A stretch of DNA of 64,000 nt from an uncultured Oceanospirillaceae bacterium. Lineage in GTDB: Bacteria > Pseudomonadota > Gammaproteobacteria > Pseudomonadales > Balneatricaceae. This document shows positions 17,288 through 25,964 of the stretch, one piece after another. Position numbers and translations under genes: made by a program. Within the stretch, counting starts at the first letter, position 1, and every line of letters starts with the position of its first letter. A model generated the notes under the pieces. The model saw only the letters and a program-made list of their open reading frames with translations, was not told the DNA's origin and searched no databases. The stretch is taken from NCBI GenBank assembly GCA_913057435.1, contig CAJXNY010000019.1, positions 1 to 64,000 on the forward strand. Reading direction: 5' to 3'.

Positions 17288-17776
17288 GTGAAAGATTTAC
17301 TGCCAGATCTGTGTGATCAGTTTGCTGACGTGGTCAATGTAGTAGAGCCGATGTTCGCCAACTACGGTGGGTGTGATGTTTTCGGCGGTGAAATCGTAAC
17401 CATCAAGGCATTTGAAGATAACTCACTGGTACGTGAGCAGGTTGCACAGCCAGGCAAGGGTAAAGTGCTGGTAGTGGATGGCGGTGGTTCTATGCGCCGG
17501 GCGATGCTGGGCGATATGCTGGCTGAGAAAGCCACGGATAATGGCTGGGAAGGTATCATTATCTACGGTTGCATCCGTGACTGTGTTGCGATTGGCGAGC
17601 TGGAGCTGGGTGTACAGGCACTGGGCACGCACCCGATGCCGACTAAAAAACAGGGCGTAGGCGAGCTGAATATTGATGTCACCTTTGGTGGTGTGACCTT
17701 CCGTCCGGGTGAGTATGTATACGCGGATGATAACGGCGTGCTGGTTGCACCGCACAAACTTGAACTGGCGAACTGA
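17288..17776 (+). CDS. rraA: RraA-family protein (RNase E activity regulator)
   Basis: A 162-residue protein from GTG 17288. It follows E. coli RraA closely through [51 protein letters not shown] and the C-terminal [20 protein letters not shown]. RraA binds RNase E and dampens RNA decay; some homologues act as 4-hydroxy-4-methyl-2-oxoglutarate aldolases, so the catalytic alternative remains. GTG 17288 has a GAGG site about 8 nt upstream. A TTG at 17255 would add 11 residues not present in the family. The gene forms a single-gene unit. Confidence 0.9.
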   Translation: MKDLLPDLCDQFADVVNVVEPMFANYGGCDVFGGEIVTIKAFEDNSLVREQVAQPGKGKVLVVDGGGSMRRAMLGDMLAEKATDNGWEGIIIYGCIRDCVAIGELELGVQALGTHPMPTKKQGVGELNIDVTFGGVTFRPGEYVYADDNGVLVAPHKLELAN

Positions 17777-17788
17777 TACCGGTTGACC

Positions 17789-17820
17789 CTGGCGGGGCCT
17801 GTGCTCCGTCAGCTTTAGTA
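17789..17820 (+). terminator. weak terminator candidate after rraA
   Basis: A 7-bp stem CTGGCGG / CCGTCAG with one G-T pair and a 10-nt loop is followed by CTTTAGTAATTT. The short imperfect T-tract makes this tentative. Confidence 0.35.
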
Positions 17821-18045
17821 ATTTCTGCGTAAATCATTAGTCTTATACAGCCTGCTGCTGACGAACGTAAAACGGTGTGATCGCACTAAAAAGTCGCACA
17901 ACAGTGGCGATCAGGTGTCTTTTCCGGCCAATCAGCGCTAAAGAGCTTACCTTTCTTTACTGGAATTCCCATTCCGTAGTCGAAATTTTGTCATATTCCT
18001 CTGCCAACATTAGCAAACCACAAAAAAGGCAACAGGGAGAACGAG

Positions 18046-18459
18046 ATGTCTGAAATCGATGTCTACGTGTTGGGGCGTGTTCCGCATCAGGCTGATGAAA
18101 TGGAGCTTGCTACACCTCGGATTAGCTGTGACTTGCCAGTATCGTTCACCACGGAACTGGGTGACTTTCTGTTCGACTTTGCAGAAAAGCATATCCACTG
18201 TAGTGAAGGGGATGAAATCCTGCTGTTGGGGGCGCAGCTGGATGTTGCAGATATTTTGCATCAGAAAGACTTTGTCGCCCATTTCAAAAACCGTATTGAT
18301 AGCACGGACTACATGAACGGCGTGTCGGTGCTTAAGCGTCGTTACGCGGATGCGCCAGGTTCAGACAAACTGAAACAACGTATTCGTACTGACCTGCATG
18401 ATAAATACCTGTTCTCCAGCACCAATGTAATGGACGAAGAGGCCTCTGCCGTCAACTGA
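18046..18459 (+). CDS. conserved-looking small cytoplasmic protein, unknown
   Basis: A 137-residue acidic soluble protein with no membrane segment or recognised domain. A strong AGGGAG ribosome binding site precedes ATG 18046 and a good terminator follows at 18485-18511, so expression as a single-gene unit is well supported. Codon use resembles the neighbouring core genes. The 270-bp spacer upstream holds no other gene I can see. I do not recognise a family. Confidence 0.7.
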   Translation: MSEIDVYVLGRVPHQADEMELATPRISCDLPVSFTTELGDFLFDFAEKHIHCSEGDEILLLGAQLDVADILHQKDFVAHFKNRIDSTDYMNGVSVLKRRYADAPGSDKLKQRIRTDLHDKYLFSSTNVMDEEASAVN

Positions 18460-18484
18460 TTGCGTGACCCCGGGCTCCGAACTG

Positions 18485-18511
18485 GCCGTTGAGCTGTCTG
18501 ACGGCTTTTTT
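18485..18511 (+). terminator. Rho-independent terminator
   Basis: A GCCGT / ACGGC stem (18485-18489 with 18501-18505) is followed directly by six T residues. It lies 26 nt after the preceding stop. Confidence 0.65.
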
Positions 18512-18524
18512 CGGGCGCCTGCTA

Positions 18525-18728
18525 TCAGACCCCCATTTGATAGCTGATCCATAGCTTGGCCCCCACCCCAAACAGTGATAACCCGCTGATCAGCCCCATG
18601 AACATCAGCTTTCCCGTGCGGCTTGCATTGGCTTTAGTGGCCACATGCCAGATTGTCCAGAGTTTAAACAGCACTAATACTCCTACCACACTGAACACGG
18701 CCAGCTCGGTATCGCTCCAGTTCACCAT
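18525..18728 (-). CDS. small two-span membrane protein, unknown
   Basis: A 67-residue protein with two hydrophobic helices (about residues 9-28 and 42-62) joined by a basic loop (KANASRTGK). No family is recognised. It is divergent from the ferredoxin-NADP reductase gene and ends near the terminator of the upstream small gene. Codon use is compatible with the host, but at this length some doubt remains. Confidence 0.5.
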   Translation of the reverse strand: MVNWSDTELAVFSVVGVLVLFKLWTIWHVATKANASRTGKLMFMGLISGLSLFGVGAKLWISYQMGV

Positions 18729-18822
18729 GACGACGCCCTATAAGATGTTTTGTAAAAACATGTTAAGTGGTTTATAACATGTATTCAAGAACCACCTTAA
18801 AGTTAAGCAAGGGGATCAGGTG

Positions 18823-19872
18823 ATGAAAACATGTGATGTTGCCATTATCGGGGCCGGGCCCTGTGGGTTATTTCAGGCCTTTGAACTGGGTTTGCTGGGG
18901 ATCTCGTCGGTGCTGTTTGATGCCTTGCCAGAGCCCGGTGGCCAGTGTGTCCGCCTGTACCCGGATAAACCCATCTATGATATTCCTGCCTGCCCGCAGA
19001 TCAGCGCCCGAGGCCTGGTTGATAACCTGCTGGCTCAGCTGGCACCCTTTAGCCCTGAATTCTGTCTGCAACAGAAAATCAGTCAGCTTTTACCCCAGCC
19101 GGACGGGGGTATTGTGTTGCATACCAGTCAGGGTGAAAGCTGGCTGGCCAAAGCGGTCGTCATTGCCAGTGGGGCAGGGGCGTTTGAACCGATTCGGCTG
19201 CTGGTGCCCGGTGTGGAGCACCATGAAGGTGGGCAGCTGCGCTATGCCGTACCCGAGCGTGAACACTATCGCGGCAAGCAGCTGGTGGTGGTTGGCGGTG
19301 GAGACTCGGCGCTGGACTGGGCATTAAATCTGATCCCGGTGGCCGCTTCGGTGACCCTGGTGCATCGTTCTGAACGGTTGCGAGCCCAACCTCATTCTGT
19401 ACAAGCGATGCAGCAGGCCTGTGAACGGCTGGAGATGCAGTTTCTGACGGGTCGGATCGCCGGGCTGGTTGAACAGGATGGCCAGCTCAGTGGGGTCAAA
19501 GTGCAATCAACTGATGGGGTTACCCGCCGGCTGGCGTGTGATGCACTGCTGGTGCTGTTCGGGCTGGCACCGCAGATTCGTGAACTGCGTGAGTGGGGGC
19601 TGGCGCTGAGTCAGAACCTGATTCAGGTGGATACTGAACGCTTCGCTACGTCCATACCGGGTGTCTATGCGGTGGGGGATATTAATACTTATCCGGGTAA
19701 GCAGAAGCTGATTCTCAGCGGTTTTCATGAAGCAGCGCTGGTCGCGTTCGCGATCAAAGCACAGCTCAATCCCGGTCAGCCAGTGCAGCTGCAGTACACC
19801 ACCACCAGTCCAGTAATGCATCAGCGACTGGGGGTTAAGCCGGAGATTGATGATCTGCTGGAAGGTGACTGA
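18823..19872 (+). CDS. ferredoxin--NADP+ reductase, thioredoxin-reductase-like type
   Basis: A 349-residue flavoprotein with the FAD-binding GAGPCGLFQAFELGLLG, the substrate-proximal EPGGQC.RLYPDKPIYDIPACP, the NADPH-binding GGGDSALDWALNL and C-terminal VYAVGDINTYPGKQKLILSGFHEAA. This is the pattern of YumC-type ferredoxin-NADP reductases. It lacks the CxxC of true thioredoxin reductase at the usual place. It passes electrons between NADPH and ferredoxin or flavodoxin in the cytoplasm. I chose ATG 18823; GTG 18820 is possible. It ends 2 nt from the convergent NsrR gene. Confidence 0.88.
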   Translation: MKTCDVAIIGAGPCGLFQAFELGLLGISSVLFDALPEPGGQCVRLYPDKPIYDIPACPQISARGLVDNLLAQLAPFSPEFCLQQKISQLLPQPDGGIVLHTSQGESWLAKAVVIASGAGAFEPIRLLVPGVEHHEGGQLRYAVPEREHYRGKQLVVVGGGDSALDWALNLIPVAASVTLVHRSERLRAQPHSVQAMQQACERLEMQFLTGRIAGLVEQDGQLSGVKVQSTDGVTRRLACDALLVLFGLAPQIRELREWGLALSQNLIQVDTERFATSIPGVYAVGDINTYPGKQKLILSGFHEAALVAFAIKAQLNPGQPVQLQYTTTSPVMHQRLGVKPEIDDLLEGD

Positions 19873-19873
19873 G

Positions 19874-20308
19874 TCAGGCCTCGGTAAAGGTGCCGATCAG
19901 CTGATGGGTCATCTGTGGGTGGCGCAAAAGGTCGGCCAGGGTGTACTTTTTCAATGTGGCCATAAACGCCTGCTGGGCTTCCTGCAGAGCCTGCTCCAGC
20001 GAGCAGATGCCGGTCAGGCAGCAGTCCTGGGCATCGCAGTTAATCAGTGGGTTAATGCCTTCTGTCTGGGCGATCACATCACCGATGTTAATCTCATTCG
20101 GCTTCATCTTCAGCGCGATACCACCGTTTTTACCCCGGTAGGTCTGCAGGTGGCCTGACTTGCCCAGTGCATGGACGACTTTACGCAGATGCTCGATGGA
20201 AATGTCGTAATAGCCCGCAATCTCGGCCAGGGTGCTGAGACGGTCAGTGTGAGTTGCGACGTAAAACAGTACGCGCAAGGAGTAGTCGGTGAAACGGCTG
20301 AGTTGCAT
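19874..20308 (-). CDS. nsrR: Rrf2-family nitric-oxide-sensing repressor NsrR
   Basis: A 144-residue Rrf2 winged-helix protein starting MQLSRFTDYSLRVLFYVA. Cysteines at 91, 96 and 102 sit exactly where E. coli NsrR carries its [Fe-S] ligands, with an extra Cys97. NsrR loses repression when nitric oxide attacks its cluster, switching on NO detoxification genes. The downstream residues (SLEQALQEAQQAFMATLKKYTLADLL) also match NsrR rather than IscR. No NO-detoxifying gene (hmp, norV) is visible nearby, so its targets lie elsewhere. It is convergent with the ferredoxin-NADP reductase gene. Confidence 0.9.
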   Translation of the reverse strand: MQLSRFTDYSLRVLFYVATHTDRLSTLAEIAGYYDISIEHLRKVVHALGKSGHLQTYRGKNGGIALKMKPNEINIGDVIAQTEGINPLINCDAQDCCLTGICSLEQALQEAQQAFMATLKKYTLADLLRHPQMTHQLIGTFTEA

Positions 20309-20574
20309 AAGACAGATACATTGGCCGGGGGTGAACTACGATCATACCAGCCAGGGAGCTTTTACCCTAAAAAATCACCGCGTTACTCGCGCCAGGGGCC
20401 GGGCTGTAAGGGCTGCACCGATTTGTTAGCGGGACGTTTTCGAGGGTGTTTTTATTCGACTTTAGGTGTATTATTCGCGCCTGTTATGTCTAAACGTTAT
20501 TACAGTTTCGTATAGACCCCTTCTATTGGTTATATCAAGTCAGCCCCACAAGGGCTGGATTGCAGGAGTAGAGA

Positions 20575-21327
20575 ATGCTGAAATCATTGCGTAATGCGGC
20601 TGTCGCGCTGACCCTGACCCTGGCAACACAGGGCGCTATGGCGACAGAAACCGTTAAAGTGGGTATGTCTGGCACGTACTTCCCGTTTACCTTCGTCAAA
20701 AAAGATCAGCTGCAGGGCTTTGAGGTAGATGTCTGGAACGAAGTTGCCAAACGCAACGACTATAGCGTCGAGTTTGTGACATCCAACTTCTCTGGCCTGT
20801 TTGGTCTGCTGGAAAGCGGCCGTATCGACACCATTTCCAACCAGATCACCATCACCGATGCGCGCAAAGCTCGCTATCTGTTTGCCGATGCCTACGTGGT
20901 TGACGGTGCTCAGGTGGTGACCCGTAAAGGCAGCGACATTAAAGGCCTTGCTGATCTGAAAGGCAAAACAGTGGCGGTTAACCTGGGCTCTAACTATGAG
21001 CAGCTGCTGCGCGCTAACGACGTTAACAACGAAATCACCATCAAAACCTACGATACCGGTATCGAACAGGAACTGATGCTGGGTCGTATTGATGCGTTTG
21101 TGATGGACCGTGTTTCATCTGCACAGCTGATCAAAGAGCATAATCTGCCGTTTGTACAGGCAGGGGGTACCTTCGAGACCATCGAAAACGCCTGGCCGCT
21201 GCTGAACAATGCTAAAGGTGAAAAGCTGCAGGCTGAGCTGAACCGTGCACTGATCGCGATGCGAGCGGATGGCACCCTGGCTACGATCTCGAAAAAGTGG
21301 TTTGATGCCGACATCACTGCTAAATAA
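20575..21327 (+). CDS. amino-acid (cystine-type) ABC transporter substrate-binding protein
   Basis: A 250-residue periplasmic protein with a signal peptide cut near GAMATE, then the SBP family-3 fold: VGMSGTYFPFTFVKKDQLQGFEVD, IDTISNQITITDARKARYLF, and DLKGKTVAVNLGSNYEQLL. These features fit the FliY/TcyA cystine or polar-amino-acid group. It captures the ligand in the periplasm and delivers it to the permease encoded next. It has a strong GCAGGAG ribosome binding site and is first in a three-gene operon with permease and ATPase. Exact specificity is not readable. Confidence 0.9.
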   Translation: MLKSLRNAAVALTLTLATQGAMATETVKVGMSGTYFPFTFVKKDQLQGFEVDVWNEVAKRNDYSVEFVTSNFSGLFGLLESGRIDTISNQITITDARKARYLFADAYVVDGAQVVTRKGSDIKGLADLKGKTVAVNLGSNYEQLLRANDVNNEITIKTYDTGIEQELMLGRIDAFVMDRVSSAQLIKEHNLPFVQAGGTFETIENAWPLLNNAKGEKLQAELNRALIAMRADGTLATISKKWFDADITAK

Positions 21328-21389
21328 GCAGTGTTAAGTAAGCACTGCCAAATTAAGCCCGACTTAGCCTGAACGACGCAACGACCGCC

Positions 21390-22061
21390 ATGAACTTTGA
21401 TGTGACCTACTTTCTGGAGATGATCCCGCTGTTGCTGGGGTATCTCGGACTGACCATGAAAATGGCCTCCCTGGGGCTGGTATTTGCACTGATACTGGCG
21501 GTCAATATGGCCGTGGTCCGGGTGCTTAAAATCCCGCTGCTGGATTGGCTGGTACAGCTGTTTATCTCATTTTTCCGTGGCACGCCCTTGTTAGTGCAGC
21601 TGTTTCTGCTGTACTACGGCCTGCCTCAGATGTTCCCGGTGATGGTGGGCATCGACGCTTTCTCAGCGGCGGTGATCGGTCTGTCGTTGCACTTCTCCGC
21701 CTATATGGCGGAGAGCATCCGTGCGGCTATTCTCGGCATCGATAAAAGCCAGATGGAAGCGGCGCTGTCTATCGGCCAGTCCCCGTTGATGGCGATGCGG
21801 CGGATTATCCTGCCTCAGGCGGCGCGTATCGCGTTGCCTTCGTTAATGAACCAGTTTGTCGATATGATCAAATCCACTTCGCTGGCCTTTACTCTGGGCG
21901 TGGCGGAGCTGATGGCGCGGGCACAGATGGAAGCGTCTTCCAGCTTCCGCTTCTTTGAATGTTTCCTGGCGGTGGCGCTGATTTACTGGGCGGTGGTGGT
22001 TATCTTCACTCAGTTACAGAATCGACTGGAAAAACACCTGAATCGGGCGTATCAACGATGA
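21390..22061 (+). CDS. amino-acid ABC transporter permease (His/Glu/Gln/Arg/opine family)
   Basis: A 223-residue inner-membrane protein with about five helices. It carries the family start ([23 protein letters not shown]), the [20 protein letters not shown] segment, and the ATPase-contact EAA loop ([23 protein letters not shown]). It forms the channel for the binding protein encoded upstream, as a YecS/TcyB-type homodimer. The stop overlaps the ATPase start (ATGA). No strong ribosome binding site precedes ATG 21390. Confidence 0.9.
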   Translation: MNFDVTYFLEMIPLLLGYLGLTMKMASLGLVFALILAVNMAVVRVLKIPLLDWLVQLFISFFRGTPLLVQLFLLYYGLPQMFPVMVGIDAFSAAVIGLSLHFSAYMAESIRAAILGIDKSQMEAALSIGQSPLMAMRRIILPQAARIALPSLMNQFVDMIKSTSLAFTLGVAELMARAQMEASSSFRFFECFLAVALIYWAVVVIFTQLQNRLEKHLNRAYQR

Positions 22062-22795
22062 TCCGACTGCAAAAACTGGTCAAAACATTCGATGGCCATC
22101 CGGTACTCAACGGTATAGATATGGAGATTAATGAGGGCGAGATCATTGTGATCATTGGTCCCTCCGGCACGGGTAAGTCAACCTTGCTGCGCTGCCTGAA
22201 TTTCCTTGAACAGCCCGACAGTGGCCTGATTAGCATCGATGGTGACACCGTTGATGCCGCCCGCGCGGGTCAAAAAGCAGTGTTAAAACTGCGCCGTAAC
22301 ACCAGTTTTGTGTTCCAGAACTATGCTCTGTTTGCCAACAAAACAGCGGCCCAGAATATCGCCGAAGGCCTGATCACGGTCTGGGGCAAGTCAAGAGCCG
22401 ATGCTCTGGCAGAGGCACATCAGATTCTGGCAGACATTGGTCTGGCCGATAAAGCAGACAGCTATCCGGCGGCACTGTCCGGTGGTCAGCAGCAGCGGGT
22501 GGGCATTGGCCGGGCGATGGCCTCCCATTCCAAAGTGATGCTGTTTGATGAGCCAACCTCGGCGCTGGACCCGGAATGGGTTGAAGAAGTACTGCAGTTG
22601 ATGAAAAAACTGGCCCAGCGCAAACAGACCATGCTGGTGGTGACCCATGAAATGAGCTTTGCCCGTGACGTTGCTGATCGGGTGGTGTTTATGGAAGGTG
22701 GCCGCATTGTGGAGCAGGGGCCACCGGAGCAGCTGTTTTCTAATCCAACGGACCCACGCACCCGCGAATTTCTGCGTAAAGTGCTTCGTGACTGA
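22058..22795 (+). CDS. amino-acid ABC transporter ATP-binding protein
   Basis: A 245-residue ATPase. Walker A is GPSGTGKST (residues 34-42), the signature is [14 protein letters not shown], and Walker B is [12 protein letters not shown], with the switch histidine in VVTHEM. It powers the cystine-type importer with the two upstream genes and overlaps the permease stop by 4 nt. An upstream in-frame extension lies inside the permease gene and was rejected. No clear terminator follows. Confidence 0.93.
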   Translation: MIRLQKLVKTFDGHPVLNGIDMEINEGEIIVIIGPSGTGKSTLLRCLNFLEQPDSGLISIDGDTVDAARAGQKAVLKLRRNTSFVFQNYALFANKTAAQNIAEGLITVWGKSRADALAEAHQILADIGLADKADSYPAALSGGQQQRVGIGRAMASHSKVMLFDEPTSALDPEWVEEVLQLMKKLAQRKQTMLVVTHEMSFARDVADRVVFMEGGRIVEQGPPEQLFSNPTDPRTREFLRKVLRD

Positions 22796-22898
22796 TCTTC
22801 GACAATACCCCTGTAACGCCTGGCGACGCTGACTTTACGGACGGCGCACTAAATCAGGTATGATAGGCGCCGGTAACGGTAGCAACAGGTAGTGACAG

Positions 22899-23786
22899 GT
22901 GAAAAGATTGGTTCTGAGCAGGTGCGCAGGCATCGTATGGACAAGCATCATGCTGTGTCTGGCCAGCTATTCCATGGCGGCAAGTACAGCGACAGATGCG
23001 CTGGGGATGTGCAAGAAAATCAGCAAAAAACTGGCCAGCGTCAATTATGCTGAATGTGCCGGGCTCGATTTTTCCGTACCCCGCTTTCATTCTGTTAATG
23101 ACCAGCCGCTACTGGAGCTGAGCCTGCCAGCTACAGCGCTTCCAGAAGGTCAAAAAGCCCCTCGAATTCTGTTTCTCGGCGGTATTCATGGCGATGAGTA
23201 TTCCAGTGTTAGCGTCACCTTTAAATGGCTAAATATGCTGAAGCAGCAGCATGATGGCCGTACGCTCTGGCACGCGCTGCCGCTGGTGAACCCGGATGGT
23301 ATGCTGAAAAAGAAAGGCAGCCGGGTAAACGCCAATAAAGTGGACCTGAACCGCAACTTCCAGCCCGCTGAAACGGTGCATACGCCGCTGGAATACTGGC
23401 GTGAGCGTAAGAAAAAACGTGCCCGTTATTTTCCGGGCCATCAGCCACTGAGTGAGCCCGAATCCAAAGCGGTGCATCAGCTGATCAAAGAGTTTAAACC
23501 TGACTTGATTGTGTCGGTCCATGCCCCCCATGGCATTGTCGATTTTGATGGTAATACCAAATATCCACCACGCCGAGTCGGCCCGTTAAAGCTGTCACTG
23601 TTGGGTACTTACCCAGGTTCGCTGGGTAATTATGCCTGGCTGGTGCGTAAAATCCCGGTGGTCACCATCGAACTTCCACACGCGGGCATCATGCCGAAAA
23701 AGCGCGAAATCAACCGAATGTGGCGTGATCTGACCGGCTGGATCGATCGCAATACCGGTGCTTACCCTCGGGTCGCCGAAAAATAA
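22899..23786 (+). CDS. exported M14-family zinc carboxypeptidase/amidase
   Basis: A 295-residue protein from GTG 22899 with a signal peptide cut near SMAAS. The M14 zinc and catalytic residues are all visible: His97-xx-Glu100 (GGIHGDE), Asn151-Arg152 (DLNRNF), His208 (VSVHAPHG) and Glu258 (VTIELPH). The relatively small catalytic domain resembles MpaA-like murein-peptide amidases and other cell-wall-peptide carboxypeptidases, so a role in periplasmic peptidoglycan peptide trimming is likely but inferred. GTG is the only start that preserves the signal peptide. It stands alone. Confidence 0.87.
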   Translation: MKRLVLSRCAGIVWTSIMLCLASYSMAASTATDALGMCKKISKKLASVNYAECAGLDFSVPRFHSVNDQPLLELSLPATALPEGQKAPRILFLGGIHGDEYSSVSVTFKWLNMLKQQHDGRTLWHALPLVNPDGMLKKKGSRVNANKVDLNRNFQPAETVHTPLEYWRERKKKRARYFPGHQPLSEPESKAVHQLIKEFKPDLIVSVHAPHGIVDFDGNTKYPPRRVGPLKLSLLGTYPGSLGNYAWLVRKIPVVTIELPHAGIMPKKREINRMWRDLTGWIDRNTGAYPRVAEK

Positions 23787-23865
23787 TCCCATCCCATGCA
23801 CCGCGCTATAAATTCTTGCTCCTGTTGTCCCTGTGGGAACGGGTGTGACGAGTTTATGATCAAGG

Positions 23866-23903
23866 CCGGGTTCTGTCCTGGTCTGCGCACTCGTCCCGCA
23901 TTT
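23866..23903 (+). repeat. repeat B, degenerate copy
   Basis: About 38 bp align without gaps to the B copy at 24460-24499 (shared cores CCGGGTTC, CGTCCCGC/CGGTCCCAC-like), but several mismatches break the palindromes. It directly precedes the duplicated gene fragment at 23908. Confidence 0.4.
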
Positions 23904-23907
23904 AAAT

Positions 23908-23963
23908 GCCTGACCCTTGGCGACTACATTATTAAGCCGCCGAATATACTCGGCCAGTTCTGA
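23908..23963 (+). pseudogene. duplicated 3' fragment of the small gene at 24074-24310
   Basis: 56 bp repeat the last 53 bp of the downstream gene (24258-24310), with an in-frame 3-bp insertion (extra ATT) and a few substitutions. The frame would read LTLGDYIIKPPNILGQF before TGA, against LTLGDYIKPQKILGLF in the intact gene. No start codon or ribosome binding site exists for it. It is evidence for a local tandem duplication followed by decay. Confidence 0.75.
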
Positions 23964-23982
23964 ATGTCAGGCCACTATCCCG

Positions 23983-24032
23983 CAGCAGCTCACTCCGTGA
24001 GCGTCTGACCTGCATGGAGCACGATGCTACAG
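23983..24032 (+). repeat. repeat A, copy 1 (short)
   Basis: A CAGCAGCTCACTCCGTGAGC core (hairpin GCTCAC/GTGAGC) is followed by GTCTGACC and ends in TGCTACAG. It is a shorter relative of the copies at 24329, 30614 and 57095, and lies between the duplicated fragment and the intact small gene. Confidence 0.75.
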
Positions 24033-24073
24033 CGTCGGCATCTAATATTGAAAATCTGGATAGGAGATCCATC

Positions 24074-24310
24074 ATGAATAACACTGAGCTTGCGGAAAAA
24101 TACAAAGTGCTGGCCATGCGTTATGAAGAAGAAAACTTCACCGATTGTGGTTTCAAAGGTGCCACCGAGCAGCAGGAACAGCTGTATCAGAAACTGCTCA
24201 CGGGCAAAGTGTCCCGCAAAGAATATGCCCTGATCGAGCCGATTTTCAGTTACGCTGGCCTGACCCTTGGCGACTACATTAAGCCGCAGAAGATACTCGG
24301 CCTGTTCTGA
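24074..24310 (+). CDS. small soluble protein, unknown (78 aa)
   Basis: From ATG 24074 (TAGGAG seven nt upstream) the protein has 78 residues, is charged and helix-rich, and has no membrane segment. Features seen are NNTELAEKYKVLAMRYEEENF at the start and SYAGLTLGDYIKPQKILGLF at the end. No family is recognised. Its 3' end is duplicated at 23908-23963, and both copies are followed by repeat A. A longer frame beginning at 24014 would translate through repeat A and was not used. Confidence 0.6.
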   Translation: MNNTELAEKYKVLAMRYEEENFTDCGFKGATEQQEQLYQKLLTGKVSRKEYALIEPIFSYAGLTLGDYIKPQKILGLF

Positions 24311-24328
24311 GCACCTGCCCCACTGTTG

Positions 24329-24399
24329 TGTAGCAGCTCACTCCGTGAGCGTCTGAACCTCGCTCCGCCACCTGACTCGCGCGGAGCGCGGTGCTACAG
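24329..24399 (+). repeat. repeat A, copy 2 (full length)
   Basis: About 71 bp bounded by the inverted ends TGTAGCA and TGCTACA, with an inner perfect hairpin GCTCAC-TCC-GTGAGC and a second GC-rich stem (CGCTCCGC / GCGGAGCG). It lies 18 nt after the small gene's stop. Confidence 0.8.
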
Positions 24400-24459
24400 G
24401 GTCTGAAGCTTTATTGCCTCAATTGCCCTAATTGCCCCCGTGGCACCGCACTTATGGTG

Positions 24460-24499
24460 AGTACCGGGTTCCTTCCCGGTGTGGACACCGGTCCCACAG
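24460..24499 (+). repeat. repeat B, copy (forward)
   Basis: Two consecutive palindromes: ACCGGG-TTCCTT-CCCGGT, then GTGG-ACACCGGT-CCCAC. The same 25-bp core recurs at 30544-30581 (reverse) and 52668-52694 (forward). Confidence 0.8.
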
Positions 24500-24560
24500 T
24501 TAAGCGCCGCCCCGTACCGTCTGGTCCATACTTCATGCAGATCAATATGAGGGTTCTGTC

Positions 24561-25892
24561 ATGGTGTCTGATTATCAGGGGTACGAACTATCCGGCGGTT
24601 GTGCCGAAACCGCCGAGCTTTACCAGCAGGCGATCAGCCAGTTCAATCTATATAGGGGTGACCCGGTGGCATTGCTTGATCAGGCGCTGGTGCAGGCACC
24701 TGAGTTTGTGATGGCCCATCTGCTTAAAGCCTACCTTTATGTGATGGCGACTGAGCCTGCGGCGACCACTGCGGCGGCTGGGTTTGTGGCTCAGGCCCGG
24801 ATATTGACGGCGAACGCGCGGGAAGCCTCCCATATCGCTGTACTGTCGCAGCTACTGGCCGGTAACTGGACGGCGGCGGCCCGGCAGATGGATCAGCATA
24901 ATGTTAACTACCCGCTGGACCTGCTCGGGCTGCAGTGTGGCCATCTGATTGACTTTTATCGAGCCAGCAACCGCAGCCTGCGTGACCGGCTGGCGCGGGT
25001 GATACCGCAGTGGTCCGAGCAACTGCCTGGCTATTCGGTATTGCTGGGCATGTACGCCTTCGGGCTGGAGGAGTGTGGCGATTATCGCCGGGCTGAAGCC
25101 ACCGGACGCCAGGCACTGGCACTGGAACCACGGGATTGCTGGGCCCACCATGCCGTTGCTCATGTGATGGAGATGGAAGGGCGGCCGGAAGATGGTGTTG
25201 GCTGGATGACAACGCGGCAAGCCAGCTGGGCGGCGTCAGATAACTTCTTTCAGGTACATAACTGGTGGCACCTGGCGCTCTACCGGCTGGAACTGGGTCA
25301 GAGTGATGCCGCCCTTGAGCTGTACGACGGCCCCATCCGCGAGGGTAACAGTGAAATGGCGCTGGATATGGTGGATGCCTCAGCGCTGCTCTGGCGGCTG
25401 GCGCTGTGTGGCGTGGATCTGTCATCGCGCTGGCAGGCACTGGCCAGCCAGTGGGACCGGCATGCCGATGGTCACCTGTATCCCTTCAACGACTGGCATG
25501 CGGTAATGGCCTATCTGGGCGCGGGGCGTATAGCGGATGTTGAGCGGCTGATCCGTGACTGGCAGCAGCCAACCCATTTACAGACGGAGGTCGCCGACTG
25601 GGCGCGGACCACCGGGTTACCGTTAATCGAAGGGCTCTATGCGTTCTGGCAGGGTGACTATAGGCAGGCTGCCCGCTTGTTACAGGGGGCGCGCTATATC
25701 GTAAACCGCTTTGGTGGTAGCCACGCTCAACGAGATCTAATCGACTGGACGCTGATGGAAGCGGCGGTACGGGGTGGGTTAACACGTCTGGGACGGTCAC
25801 TGGCTAATGAGCGGTTGGCGCTTAAGCCCTGTAGCGTGCTGAATCGGCGTTTTCTGCACCGTATTGAGGGAGGTAGCTTATACCCGCCCTAG
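24561..25892 (+). CDS. TTC38-family tetratricopeptide protein
   Basis: A 443-residue soluble protein with no signal peptide. Helical repeats run through the length. The family-diagnostic central stretch is present: CWAHHAVAHVMEMEGRPEDGVGWM followed by HNWWHLALYRLELGQ, as in tetratricopeptide repeat protein 38 homologues of bacteria and animals. The biochemical role of TTC38 is not established. AGGG precedes ATG 24561 at good spacing. It ends at a strong bidirectional terminator shared with the convergent diheme peroxidase gene. Confidence 0.85.
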   Translation: MVSDYQGYELSGGCAETAELYQQAISQFNLYRGDPVALLDQALVQAPEFVMAHLLKAYLYVMATEPAATTAAAGFVAQARILTANAREASHIAVLSQLLAGNWTAAARQMDQHNVNYPLDLLGLQCGHLIDFYRASNRSLRDRLARVIPQWSEQLPGYSVLLGMYAFGLEECGDYRRAEATGRQALALEPRDCWAHHAVAHVMEMEGRPEDGVGWMTTRQASWAASDNFFQVHNWWHLALYRLELGQSDAALELYDGPIREGNSEMALDMVDASALLWRLALCGVDLSSRWQALASQWDRHADGHLYPFNDWHAVMAYLGAGRIADVERLIRDWQQPTHLQTEVADWARTTGLPLIEGLYAFWQGDYRQAARLLQGARYIVNRFGGSHAQRDLIDWTLMEAAVRGGLTRLGRSLANERLALKPCSVLNRRFLHRIEGGSLYPP

Positions 25893-25913
25893 CAACAGCC
25901 CGTTTTAGAACAC

Positions 25914-25952
25914 AAAAAAGAGGGCGCAGCTGACAGGCTGGGCCCTCTTTTT
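25914..25952. terminator. bidirectional Rho-independent terminator
   Basis: An AAGAGGGC / GCCCTCTT stem is flanked by an A-run on the left and a T-run on the right, so it can end transcription from both the TTC38-like gene and the convergent cytochrome gene. Confidence 0.9.
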
Positions 25953-25964
25953 ATTGGCGTCGGC

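Noticed and set aside
18823-19872. Thioredoxin reductase
   Set aside because: The CxxC redox centre expected in the NADPH domain is missing, and the sequence follows the ferredoxin-NADP reductase pattern.
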